DNA from: Symsagittifera roscoffensis
Taxonomy: Eukaryota > Xenacoelomorpha > Acoela > Convolutidae
Direction of reading: 5' to 3'
Length of the DNA: 37,344 nt
NCBI RefSeq assembly: GCF_963678635.1
Contig: NC_087070.1
Location: 32,529,704 to 32,567,047 of the forward strand
Positions 21,988 through 32,636 of this stretch are shown here, in pieces. Position 1 is the first letter of the stretch. Each line of letters begins with the position of its first letter. The notes under the pieces are model-generated. The model was not told the DNA's origin. It saw only the letters and a list, made by a program, of their open reading frames with translations, and searched no databases. A program made the translations under genes and the position numbers.

Positions 21988-22401
21988 CAGGTGCGGATTT
22001 ATTTAGGGGGGACGGACACCCCTCTCAGGGAACTGACCCCCTCCCAAACAAAGGGTCCCCCCTTTGGTATTATTTTATGACGTCCACTTTAGGCTAAATA
22101 ACTCCAAAATTTTTCTAAAGGCACCTTCGGCACCAAAAAACACTAATTGTGAATGGGCGCGCGGGCCGAAAAGTGCTATTTGTGGGTCAAAAACTTCCAA
22201 AAAAGGCTTAAAAACGCCTTTTTGGACTATTTTTTTTTTGAATTTTGCCTCCGGAATAGAAGTTTGGCCATCATAGGGGCTTTATTGTGTTCTAGTAGTG
22301 CTCAAAACCAATTTTGGTCGACCTAAAACAAATGTTCGTGTATATTCTTGAAAAAATTTTGAAAATCCGCCACCCTCGAGAAAATCTTAGACCCACCCCT
22401 G
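21988..22401. mobile_element. Second hAT-type MITE, directly adjacent
   Basis: CAGGTGCGGATTTATTTAGG starts immediately after the 8 bp duplication of the previous element, and the right end is ACCCACCCCTG at 22401. The interior contains AGGCACCTTCGGCACC and a GAAAATCCGCCACCCTCGAG phrase typical of the family. The 8 bases after it do not match GTTAAAAG, so the pair probably arose by insertion next to, or rearrangement of, an existing copy. The 70-codon plus-strand frame is element sequence. Confidence 0.6.
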
Positions 22402-22630
22402 AAAATAGAAAAAACTAAAATGAAACGTGAAAAACTATGAAACCTAAAAATAGTAACTGAATTAAACAGCAAACGAGATAATTTTTAAACAATTTTTTAT
22501 GTTTCATCAAAAACTTCTGAACAAAAGTCCATATTAATCAAAATGGTTGATTTAAATGGAATAGAATTGACTTAAAAATAAAATAATCATACGTTTTGAA
22601 GTGACTATAGTCATTTTTTTTTGAAAAATT
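22402..22630. other. Noncoding, MITE-like phrases
   Basis: AATCAAAATGGTTGATTTAA, ATAAAATAATCATACGTTTT and GAAGTGACTATAGTC recur with small changes at 23550-23625. These are remnants of the same inverted-repeat family. Confidence 0.4.
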
Positions 22631-25055
22631 ATTGATTCTGAGTATCAATTGACAATAAAATTGATTATGATTCATGGACTTTCGGTGTGGGGACAGTTTT
22701 TAATAATAGTACTACTTCTTAAAATTAGTTTTTTTAACTTATGAATACCCTGTTTTTTTCCAAAAAAAAGATTTAAAAAAGATTAAAATTTGCCTTAAAA
22801 CTTCATAAATTGGCTTGTCTTACCACGGGACGATTGTGATAGACCAAATTTTGATGTTTTTACCATGCTCGATGCATATTTTGATTTGCGCACGACTCAA
22901 AAACCTGTCTCTACTATTCTTTTTTGAGGCTGTCGAGGCTTTACTGTGATAGTGGAAACAACTAATGAGTACCTCGACATTTTTTCTAATAACTAGATCT
23001 CTAAAAATGAAAAAAGCTAATAAAAAAATTGCATTGCAACCAATGCTTTATAAAATGATAACCGTATAGCACATTTCAAAATGATTATAATTGATTATTT
23101 TTGTTTTATACTGACAAAAAGCTCAATTTTAATCAATTTTTATCCATAAAACTCCACCATAACGGTGCGGAAAAAAAAGCAAATCCTACAAATGCATACA
23201 AAAGAAAAATTCGTAGCATTTTATACTTTGGCTAAAAAACTACCCATTTAGTTTTATAATATGCGGGAAAAACTAGTTGTATAGTTGTAGTTGCCTTATA
23301 TCCAGGTTGACATCCATAAAGAAAATACCTATCAAACAATTTCATATATAGAATCCATGAAAAAAAGCTTATCATCCAACTTTTATGATCAAAATACATT
23401 TTTTTGAAAACTATTTTAAATGGTTTAAAACTCTAACAAAACAAATTAATGGCAGTTTTGATTGCGTGAAAGCAAATTTGCTTCTGCAGCCGCATATACA
23501 GTTTAAGAAAAAACTATTACGTGTAAAATTTGACTTTTGTGTCTATATTAATCAATAATAGTTGATTAAAATGGATTAGACGTGACTTGAAAATAAAATA
23601 ATCATACGTTTTGAGGTAACTATAGTCGAATTGTTCACCCCCAAAAATTCAAAAAAAATCACGAGCAAGTAAGTTTTTTTTTTGTTTTTCTATGCTAAGT
23701 TAAACATGAAGTCCTGAAACAAAAAAAAACCTTTTTTCTCAACCAACACAATTTAATGGTTTTTTTTTGTATATAATTTTACGTTATCGGTATTTAGTTC
23801 TGTCTGAAAGGTTACCATTAACTTACATGGCTAAGATCACCAAATGCGGTTTATCTGCGAGGTAATTGTCAATTACACTATTGGTTTTCTTATTACAGAA
23901 AAACCTTGATTCAGTTGTTTCGGATTTCAGAAGCACAAAATTTCAGAACAAAAAGTTTTTTTTGTATTCTTTTCTATGGAGTGCTTATCATAAAATTTCA
24001 TATTATTGAAAAATGCTTATTATTTAGTTTTATAGTACAAAAAATGCATTTGCTATTTTCTTAACTTCTTTGTGTTGAAAGCTTGTTATTTAATTCCCAA
24101 ATAAAGCAAAAAATGCTTTTATAATAGTATGAAAAAACAGCTTGTCATTTTTTAATTCCTTTTTTGGTCTATGAAATAGTATGAAAAAGTTTGATAAACA
24201 TTTTTTCCATGTTATGAAATTGTATAATAGGCATGCTTTGTCAATCCGGGCAATTGAATTGATAAGTTTTTTGATCATAGAAATGAATCATTGTATGACT
24301 CGCATCTGAGCATTTGAATCAGGTCATCAATTTAATCTGAAAACGTTCATTCGATAGTGTTTTTTTCTACTTATTAGATAAAAAACAATTAGTGGTAAAA
24401 ATAACAAAAACCTTTTTGTTTATTGTGCTATTCTAATAAATGTTCTCATATCAGTCAGACAATACTCACGATAAAAATGATGGGAACACTAAGGCTGTGA
24501 AAAACCGTTGAAATTGATGATTTTTCAGTCAAGTAAAATGTCTATCAAATTCAATTAGAAACAATCAAATTTTATTATTCATCATAAATTATCTTTTCAA
24601 TCTTGAAATATTTGATTTTTCATTTTTGAATTGAATAAACATGTTTAAAAACCGAACTATCTTATTTAAACGGAAGAACTATTTGTCATGTTTTGCTGAA
24701 ACAAAATACCAAAATCAAAATTTATACACAGCGCAATCAATTTTCTTAGGATTCTCTTTTAGCTAAAAAAAGTTTTTGGAATCATGGCTGAAAAAAATTT
24801 GAGGATAAAATATCACTCGAAACATTCTGATTTTTACTTTTAATTTTGATTTTGTGTGGGAACCATTTAGACAAAAACTAAAACACACCAGAAGACAAAG
24901 TTCACCCCAATCTCAAAGGTCGGAACAAATATGTACTCTTGGACAAACTCTTAAACCTCATTAAAAATTGTCTTCGAGCAACAGCCAAATTGATTAAAGC
25001 TGTTCGTATCAGGGTTAAACACTGAAAACTTCCATTCCCCCTCAAAATCAGGGAA

Positions 25056-26083
25056 GGTTACATGACAAAAGATCCCTTACCTTAAGATCCCAAACGAGAA
25101 GATCCCAGTCAATAAGATACCATTCCAAAAGATACCTCGTTCTAAAATCGCCCACGACATAAGATACCATAATAAAATAACAAAGAACCTGAGAATTGAA
25201 AATAAAGCGGTTAATCGATCAAAGCAAAAACAAAGCGTCGGTTAAAATCAAAGAAACGGCAAAAATTTTGCTGCACAAATTTCGAACATAAATGACCTTG
25301 CTAATCACTTGGCCTTTAAAATGAAACTCAAACTTCAAAACAGCTTAGACTATAAATGAACTTGAAAAGGATTTCCAATTAATCAAAACCAACTTTGCTA
25401 AAAATGGCCTGATTTTCCAGACAATTCATGTCGGTACAAAATTGAAATTGAGTTTTCGCAAAATTCTAAAGCTTTGAAATCATTTTCATTACGAATCACT
25501 TGCCATTCTATTTGATAAAAAATATCAATTCTCAGATTTGATCAACTTTTTTTCGCTAGGCGCAATACTCAAAGGGCCGTCAAGCCCCTACCCCTAACCT
25601 AGCCTCCCGTAAATAAGAGCAATTGCTCTGGGATCAAATTGCTAGAGACAGCATTTTCGAATGCGAGTCGTAGTATTGCGTTTCGGCGTTCTCCGGGAGG
25701 GTGCAAGGAGACGTCTATAAAAAAGTTGATCAAACAATTTTAAATTTAGGAAAAATTAGGCAAAAACTATAACAAAATTTAATAAGTTAAATGGGCAAGT
25801 GAACGGATATAAGACAATAAGTTAGAGTCTGTGTATGAACTTGTTATCTGTTGAACTTTTTCATTCAGATCACGGTACTTCTTCCGGGATAAGTTGATAA
25901 TGCCGCTGGATGCCTTCAAAATGTTGAACTTTTGATTGTAGGAATCCAGTTGAATTTTTTCGAGAAACGTATGTATTGAAGGATGGCTGCCTTGAAACAA
26001 AGCGGTTACACCTGGATGCCACCCTTCAACTGCATTTGTGGTTCGGGCTAGACCACACACAGCATTTTGATAATGGTTCCGAG
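25056..26083. mobile_element. Truncated MULE left part within copy A
   Basis: It is preceded by the same TCAGGGAA (25048-25055) that flanks the complete element at 30124, showing that it arose by segmental duplication after insertion, not by independent transposition. It contains the left terminal repeat, the 196 bp foldback (25538-25733) and the C-terminal end of the transposase gene. It stops abruptly at about 26083. Confidence 0.88.
25779..26060 (-). pseudogene. MULE transposase C-terminal fragment
   Basis: The 93-codon remnant reads GLARTTNAVEGWHPGVTALF. This is the conserved third catalytic block of MULE transposases (R-T-N-N-A-V-E-x-W-H type), and the catalytic glutamate is present. 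It differs from the copy at 30847-31179 by a few residues (GLARTT for GLVRTT, GWHPG for GWHLG). The rest of the gene is absent because the duplicated segment ends here, so it cannot encode a working enzyme. Confidence 0.88.
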
Positions 26084-26102
26084 TTTTTGATACTCAAAAT
26101 TT

Positions 26103-28995
26103 ATTGATTCTGAGTATCAATTGACAATAAAATTGATTATGATTCATGGACTTTCGGTGTGGGGACAGTTTTTAATAATAGTACTACTTCTTAAAATTAG
26201 TTTTTTTAACTTATGAATACCCTGTTTTTTTCCAAAAAAAAGATTTAAAAAAGATTAAAATTTGCCTTAAAATTTCATAAATTGGCTTGTCTTACCACGG
26301 GACGATTGTGATAGACCAAATTTTGATGTTTTTACCATGCTCGATGCATATTTTGATTTGCGCACGACTCAAAAACCTGTCTCTACTATTCTTTTTTGAG
26401 GCTGTCGAGGCTTTATTGTGATAGTGGAAACAACTAATGAGTACCTCGACATTTTTTCTAATAACTAGATCTCTAAAAATGAAAAAAGCTAATAAAAAAA
26501 TTGCATTGCAACCAATGCTTTATAAAATGATAACCGTATAGCACATTTCAAAATGATTAAAATTGATTATTTTTGTTTTATACTGACAAAAAGCTCAATT
26601 TTAATCAATTTTTATCCATAAAACTCCACCATAACGGTGCGGAAAAAAAGCAAATCCTACAAATGCATACAAAAGAAAAATTCGTAGCATTTTATACTTT
26701 GGCTAAAAAACTACCCATATAGTTTTATAATATGCGGTAAAAACTAGTTGTATAGTTGTAGTTGCCTTATATCCAGATTGACATCCATAAAGAAAATACC
26801 TATCAAACAATTTCATATATAGAATCCATCAAAAAAAGCTTATCATACAACTTTTATGATCAAAATACATTTTTTTGAAAACTATTTTAAATGGTTTACG
26901 TGTAAAAAAACTATTACGTGTAAAATTTGACTTTTGTGTCTATATTAATCAATAATAGTTGATTAAAATGGATTAGACGTGACTTGAAAATAAAATAATC
27001 ATACGTTTTGAGGTAACTATAGTCGAATTGTTCACCCCCAAAAATTCAAAAAAAATTACGAGCAAGTAAGTTTTTTTTTTTGTTTTTCTATGCTAAGTTA
27101 AACATGAAGTCCTGAAACAAAAAAAAAGCCTTTTTTCTCAACCAACACAATTTAATGGTTTTTTTTTTGTATATAATTTTACGTTTTCGGTATTTAGTTC
27201 TGTCTGAAAGGTTACCATTAACTTACATGGCTAAGATCACCAAATGCGGTTTATCTGCGAGGTAATTGTCAATTACACTATTGGTTTTCTTATTACAGAA
27301 AAACCTTGATTCAGTTGTTTCGGATTTCAGAAGCACAAAATTTCAGAACAAAAAACTTTTTTTGTATTCTTTTCTATGGAGTGCTTATCATACAATTTCA
27401 TATTATTGAAAAATGCTTATTATTTAGTTTTATAGTACAAAAAATGCATTTGCTATTTTCTTAACTTCTTTGTGTTGAAAGCTTGTTATTTAATTCCCAA
27501 ATAAAGCAAAAAATGCTTTTATAATAGTATGAAAAAACAGCTTGTCATTTTTTAATTCCTTTTTTGGTCTATGAAATAGTATGAAAAAGTTTGATAAACA
27601 TTTTTTCCATGTTATGAAATTGTATAATAGGCATGCTTTGTCAATCCGGGCAATTGAATTGATAAGTTTTTTGATCATAGTAATGAATCATTGTATGACT
27701 CGCATCTGAGCATTTGAATCAGGTCATCAATTTAATCTGAAAACGTTCATTCGATAGTGTTTTTTTCTACTTATTAGATAAAAAACAATTAGTGGTAAAA
27801 ATAACAAAAGCCTTTTTGTTTATTGTGCTATTCTAATAAATGTTCTCATATCAGTCAGACAATACTCACGGTAAAATTGATGGGAACACTAAGGCTGTGA
27901 AAAACCGTTGAAATTGATGATTTTTCAGTCAAGTAAAATGTCTATCAAATTCAATTAGAAACAATCAAATTTTATTATTCATCATAAATTATCTTTTCAA
28001 TCTTGAAATATTTGATTTTTCATTTTTGAATTGAATAAACATGTTTAAAAACCGAACTATCTTATTTAAACGGAAGAACTATTTGTCATGTTTTGCTGAA
28101 ACATTTATACACAGCGCAATCAATTTTCTTAGGATTCTCTTTTAGCTAAAAAAAGTTTTTGGAATCATGGCTGAAAAAAATTTGAGGATAAAATATCACT
28201 CGAAACATTCTGATTTTTAATTTTAGTTTTGATTTTGTGTGGGAACCATTTAGACAAAAACTAAAACACACCAGAAGACAAAGTTCACCCCAATCTCAAA
28301 GGTCGGAACAAATATGTACTCTTGGACAAACTCTTAAACCTCATTAAAAATTGTCTTCGAGCAACAGCCAAATTGATTAAAGCTGTTCGTATCAGGGTTA
28401 AACACTGAAAACTTCCATTCCCCCTCAAAATCAGGGAAGGTTACATGACAAAAGATCCCTTACCTTAAGATCCCAAACGAGAAGATCCCAGTCAATAAGA
28501 TACCATTCCAAAAGATACCTCGTTCTAAAATCGCCCACGACATAAGATACCATAATAAAATAACAAAGAACCTGAGAATTGAAAATAAAGCGGTTAATCG
28601 ATCAAAGCAAAAACAAAGCGTCGGTTAAAATCAAAGAAACGGCAAAAATTTTGCTGCACAAATTTCGAACATAAATGACCTTGCTAATCACTTGGCCTTT
28701 AAAATGAAACTCAAACTTCAAAACAGCTTAGACTATAAATGAACTTGAAAAGGATTTCCAATTAATCAAAACCAACTTTGCTAAAAATGGCCTGATTTTC
28801 CAGACAATTCAAGTCGGTACAAAATTGAAATTGAGTTTTCGCAAAATTCTAAAGCTTTGAAATCATTTTCATTACGAATCACTTGCCATTCTATTTGATA
28901 AAAAATATCAATTCTCAGATTTGATCAACTTTTTTTCGCTAGGCGCAATACTCAAAGGGCCGTCAAGCCCCTACCCCCAACCTAGCCTCCCGTAA
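26103..28995. repeat. Segmental tandem copy B
   Basis: Copy B starts at the same ATTGATTCTGAG phrase as copy A, preceded by a TTGATACTCAAAA inverted partner that forms a small hairpin with it. It includes the MULE left end (from 28439, with TCAGGGAA at 28431-28438) and stops at CCTAGCCTCCCGTAA, the centre of the foldback hairpin. Copy C begins at the next base. The interior is noncoding; the 62-codon frame at 27490-27678 is simply the duplicate of that at 24090-24278. Confidence 0.92.
28921..28995. repeat. Left half of the foldback hairpin, truncated at its centre
   Basis: This holds TTGATCAACTTTTTTTCGCT to CCTCCCGTAA, matching 30606-30680. The right half is missing and the sequence jumps to the interior of the flank (TTCAGTTGTTTCGG). 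Confidence 0.9.
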
Positions 28996-30123
28996 TTCAG
29001 TTGTTTCGGATTTCAGAAGCACAAAATTTCAGAACAAAAAGTTTTTTTTGTATTCTTTTCTATGGAGTGCTTATCATACAATTTCATATTATTGAAAAAT
29101 GCTTATTATTTAATTTTATAGTACAAAAAATGCATTTGCTATTTTCTTAACTTCTTTGTGTTGAAAGCTTGTTATTTAATTCCCAAATAAAGCAAAAAAT
29201 GCTTTTATAATAGTATGAAAAAACAGCTTGTCATTTTTAAATTCCTTTTTTGGTCTATGAAATAGTATGAAAAAGTTTGATAAACATTTTTCCATGTTAT
29301 GAAATTGTATAATAGGCATGCTTTGTCAATCCGGGCAATTGAATTGATAAGTTTTTTGATCATAGTAATGAATCATTGTATGACTCGCATCTGAGCATTT
29401 GAATCAGGTCATCAATTTAATCTGAAAACGTTCATTCGATAGTGTTTTTTTCTACTTATTAGATAAAAAACAATTACTGGTAAAAATAACAAAAGCCTTT
29501 TTGTTTATTGTGCTATTCTAATAAATGTTCTCATATCAGTCAGACAATACTCACGGTAAAATTGATGGGAACACTAAGGCTGTGAAAAACCGTTGAAATT
29601 GATGATTTTTCAGTCAAGTAAAATGTCTATCAAATTCAATTAGAAACAATCAAATTTTATTATTCATCATAAATTATCTTTTCAATCTTGAAATATTTGA
29701 TTTTTCATTTTTGAATTGAATAAACATGTTTAAAAACCGAACTATCTTATTTAAACGGAAGAACTATTTGTCATGTTTTGCTGAAACATTTATACACAGC
29801 GCAATCAATTTTCTTAGGATTCTCTTTTAGCTAAAAAAAGTTTTTGGAATCATGGCTGAAAAAAATTTGAGGATAAAATATCACTCGAAACATTCTGATT
29901 TTTAATTTTAATTTTGATTTTGTGTGGGAACCATTTAGACAAAAACTAAAACACACCAGAAGACAAAGTTCACCCCAATCTCAAAGGTCGGAACAAATAT
30001 GTACTCTTGGACAAACTCTTAAACCTCATTAAAAATTGTCTTCGAGCAACAGCCAAATTGATTAAAGCTGTTCGTATCAGGGTTAAACACTGAAAACTTC
30101 CATTCCCCCTCAAAATCAGGGAA

Positions 30124-30255
30124 GGTTACATGACAAAAGATCCCTTACCTTAAGATCCCAAACGAGAAGATCCCAGTCAATAAGATACCATTCCAAAAGA
30201 TACCTCGTTCTAAAATCGCCCACGACATAAGATACCATAATAAAATAACAAAGAA
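30124..30255 (+). repeat. MULE left terminal inverted repeat, minisatellite-like
   Basis: Units of the type ACAAAAGATCCCTTACCTTA, GATCCCAAACGAGAA, GATCCCAGTCAATAA and GATACCATTCCAAAA follow each other with a period of about 15-16 bp. The inverted units are found at 32508-32628. Identical copies lie at 25056 and 28439. Confidence 0.78.
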
Positions 30256-30605
30256 CCTGAGAATTGAAAATAAAGCGGTTAATCGATCAAAGCAAAAACA
30301 AAGCGTCGGTTAAAATCAAAGAAACGGCAAAAATTTTGCTGCACAAATTTCGAACATAAATGACCTTGCTAATCACTTGGCCTTTAAAATGAAACTCAAA
30401 CTTCAAAACAGCTTAGACTATAAATGAACTTGAAAAGGATTTCCAATTAATCAAAACCAACTTTGCTAAAAATGGCCTGATTTTCCAGACAATTCAAGTC
30501 GGTACAAAATTGAAATTGAGTTTTCGCAAAATTCTAAAGCTTTGAAATCATTTTCATTACGAATCACTTGCCATTCTATTTGATAAAAAATATCAATTCT
30601 CAGAT

Positions 30606-30801
30606 TTGATCAACTTTTTTTCGCTAGGCGCAATACTCAAAGGGCCGTCAAGCCCCTACCCCCAACCTAGCCTCCCGTAAAAAAGAGCAATTGCTCTGGG
30701 ATCAAATTGCTAGAGACAGCATTTTCGAATGCGAGTCGTAGTATTGCGTTTCGGCGTTCTCCGGGAGGGTTCAAGGAGACGTCTATAAAAAAGTTGATCA
30801 A
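30606..30801. repeat. 196 bp foldback hairpin inside the MULE
   Basis: The outer arms TTGATCAACTTTTTT (30606-30620) and AAAAAAGTTGATCAA (30787-30801) are perfect inverted repeats. Inside them CGCAATACT pairs with AGTATTGCG, and CCTCCCG with CGGGAGG. The centre is the palindrome AGAGCAATTGCTCT. It lies just past the transposase stop codon. The same foldback is complete in copy A (25538-25733) and cut in half in copy B. It may be a nested MITE or the element's 3' regulatory hairpin. Confidence 0.82.
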
Positions 30802-30846
30802 ACAATTTTAAATTTAGGAAAAATTAGGCAACAACTATAACAAAAT

Positions 30847-32250
30847 TTAATAAGTTAAATGGGCAAGTGAACGGATATAAGACAATAAGTTAGAGTCTGT
30901 GTATGAACTTGTTATCTGTTGAACTTTTTCATTCAGATCACGGTACTTCTTCCGGGATAAGTTGATAATGCCGCTGGATGCCTTCAAAATGTTGAACTTT
31001 TGATTGTAGGAATCCAGTTGAATTTTTTCGAGAAACGTATGTATTGAAGGATGGCTGCCTTGAAACAAAGCGGTTACACCTAGATGCCACCCTTCAACTG
31101 CATTTGTGGTTCGGACTAGACCACACACAGAATTTTGATAATGTTCCAAAGAGAAATAGGAAAAGTGTTTTTCGACCAATCAAATCCCCTCTAATGTACG
31201 TTTTTTGGAAATAAGCAGTGAGCTCGTCTAATTTTTCGAGATTGTTTTGTGAAATATCCAGTTTGGTTGCCACACTGCATATTTCCTCAATGACTAGGTC
31301 GAACCCGATTTCCACTTTTGACTCTGGAACAAAACTAAGCGCAGGAATCATATTCAGCGCTAAAACTAGCTCGCTGTTTGATTCGTACGTCTTTTTAAGG
31401 CCCAATTCGGATATTTTTCGCATAAAGCTCTGACAGAGGTGAAAATAGCATCCCTTAATGTCAGTTTCGTAATGAGAGGTAAAAGCACTCAGAGCCGCAA
31501 TTTCAAAGTCGATCAAAATTCTTTCCGGGGTTACGTCACCGATAAGCGATTTGAGTGCGGTTAGGAATTTGTTATAGGTTGATAAGCGCTTATTGCTAAG
31601 CAGAGCGTAGACGCAAGGTGGATAAAACCCGCCAATCTGGATGTGTACAGTGTACAGCTGGTAAAACTGACTGGGGCAAAATTTGAAAGTACCGTCTACA
31701 AGCCAGGTTTTGTTGTACAATTTAAGTGCATTGAGGTTCTCAAGGTCGCCAAAAATTAATATGCGTTCCGTATCTTGTTTTCCGCTATCAAAAAGACAAA
31801 ATTGCTTAAAACGATCGGATATTTCGAAATGGCGGTCATCTGTGGCAATAGTGGGCAGGGACGTTGTTTGTTTACTTCTGTTTAAAGTTCGCGTTAGCGC
31901 CGACCGGGAGGGCAAAGACAGTTGGGTTGCTTTTTCGTCCTGCACCAATTGCAAACTAGCTGCGATTATCTGGCTGTTTACTGGATTTAATTGACTCCTA
32001 ACTGTCTCCTTCATTTGTTGAACTAGTTGCCGAGCTTCTGAGCGTCCTGCGTTGAGCTCATGACTATGCTCGTTGCTCTGTGAGATTCGCTCCCAGAAGT
32101 GATTAAAGTTTTCGGGCATTTATACGATCTCCATTTGCTGCAGCGCCAGTGTGTCGTTGTCTTCGTATCGCGTTTCTTTTGAAATTCATAGCCATCAAGA
32201 ATAATCAGAGTTTGGCCTTTTTGTGAGGTTCCCCAAGTAAAAGAATTCAT
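30847..32250 (-). pseudogene. MULE transposase with FLYWCH zinc finger, two frameshifts
   Basis: This is the transposase of the enclosing element, a nuclear enzyme that would cut and join at the terminal repeats. Part 1 (32250 down to about 32100) is a FLYWCH finger: ILDGYEF at residues 17-23, then HWRC (34-37) and the second cysteine at 45. Part 2 (from 32119, 341 codons) holds the completing HSH (residues 18-20) and a MULE domain: WLVDGTFKFCP with the first Asp at 142, ERILIDFEIAA with the second Asp at 204, and GCYFHLCQS with Cys 224 and His 227. Part 3 (31179-30847) holds RTTNAVEGWH with the catalytic Glu at its residue 29. The frame breaks between parts 1 and 2 (32070-32130) and at an A-run near 31165-31175. 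All catalytic residues survive, so the breaks are recent or are assembly errors. No intron is needed. Confidence 0.9.
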
Positions 32251-32507
32251 TTTTGACTTATCAATGAGTTAAAGAGGGAGATAATGAATGCAGAGTGTAT
32301 ACATTTTCAATTAAGTTGTTCTAATTCAATGCCATATTAACACTAAATTAAACACATGTTGGCACTATGTTAATCCCAAAAATGAGTCCAGTTTAAATTA
32401 AGTTATCTTAAATTTGCATTGTTTTTCAATAGCGCGAACCTAATTGAGGTATCATTACTCTAGATTTATTTCTGCTTACACTTTGATCATGATTTTTGTT
32501 CATAATT

Positions 32508-32628
32508 CATGGGATCTTTTTAATTGGCATGGGATTTTATGGTATGGGCGATTTTTATACAAGGGATCTTTTGGTATGGTATCTTTTGTCATGGGAGCTT
32601 TTGGTATGATATCTTTTGTCCTGACACC
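32508..32628 (-). repeat. MULE right terminal inverted repeat, minisatellite-like
   Basis: Alternating units GGGATCTTTTGGTAT, GGTATCTTTTGTCAT, GGGAGCTTTTGGTAT and GATATCTTTTGTCCT end at GACACC. They are the inverse of the left repeat, with considerable divergence between arms. The 84-codon plus-strand frame over this region is repeat sequence. Confidence 0.78.
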
Positions 32629-32636
32629 TCAGGGAA

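Larger units (their letters stand above)
22631..26083. repeat. Segmental tandem copy A (flank plus left part of the MULE)
   Basis: Copy A starts ATTGATTCTGAGTATCAATT. It runs through 2.4 kb of noncoding flank and then the left end of a Mutator-like element (from 25056) as far as GATAATG near 26080, inside the transposase gene. Copy B (26103-28995) repeats it at an offset of 3,472 to 3,383 bp. Copy A keeps about 72 bp near 23430-23500 and 17 bp near 24704-24720 that copy B lacks; copy C also lacks the 17 bp. So A is the outgroup, and B and C are the younger pair. Confidence 0.92.
28996..31140. repeat. Segmental tandem copy C, continuous with the complete MULE
   Basis: From TCAGTTGTTTCGGATTTCAG it follows copy B at an offset of about 1,685 bp, then passes through the MULE left end and continues into the full transposase gene. 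It probably represents the original locus with respect to the MULE, because only here are both element ends and both target duplications present. Confidence 0.9.
30124..32628. mobile_element. Complete Mutator-like element (MULE), 2,505 bp
   Basis: The element starts GGTTACATGACAAAAGATCC and ends with the inverted form (reverse complement GGTGTCAGGACAAAAGATAT). It is flanked by an 8 bp direct repeat TCAGGGAA at 30116-30123 and 32629-32636. Its terminal repeats are built of short tandem units. It carries one minus-strand gene, a FLYWCH plus MULE-domain transposase with two frameshifts, and a 196 bp foldback near the 3' end of that gene. MULEs usually make 8-11 bp duplications, which fits. This copy is structurally complete but coding-defective as assembled. 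Confidence 0.88.

Noticed and set aside
22064-22276. 70-codon plus-strand frame
   Set aside because: Falls entirely inside the second hAT-type MITE and reflects its sequence.
24090-24278. 62-codon minus-strand frame that recurs at 27490-27678 with identical translation
   Set aside because: Conservation is explained by the recent segmental duplication. In copy C the frame has changed bases, and it has no domain or gene context.
31683-31994. 103-codon plus-strand open frame
   Set aside because: It is antisense to the MULE transposase, whose motifs are clear on the minus strand. The same applies to the frame at 31218-31433.
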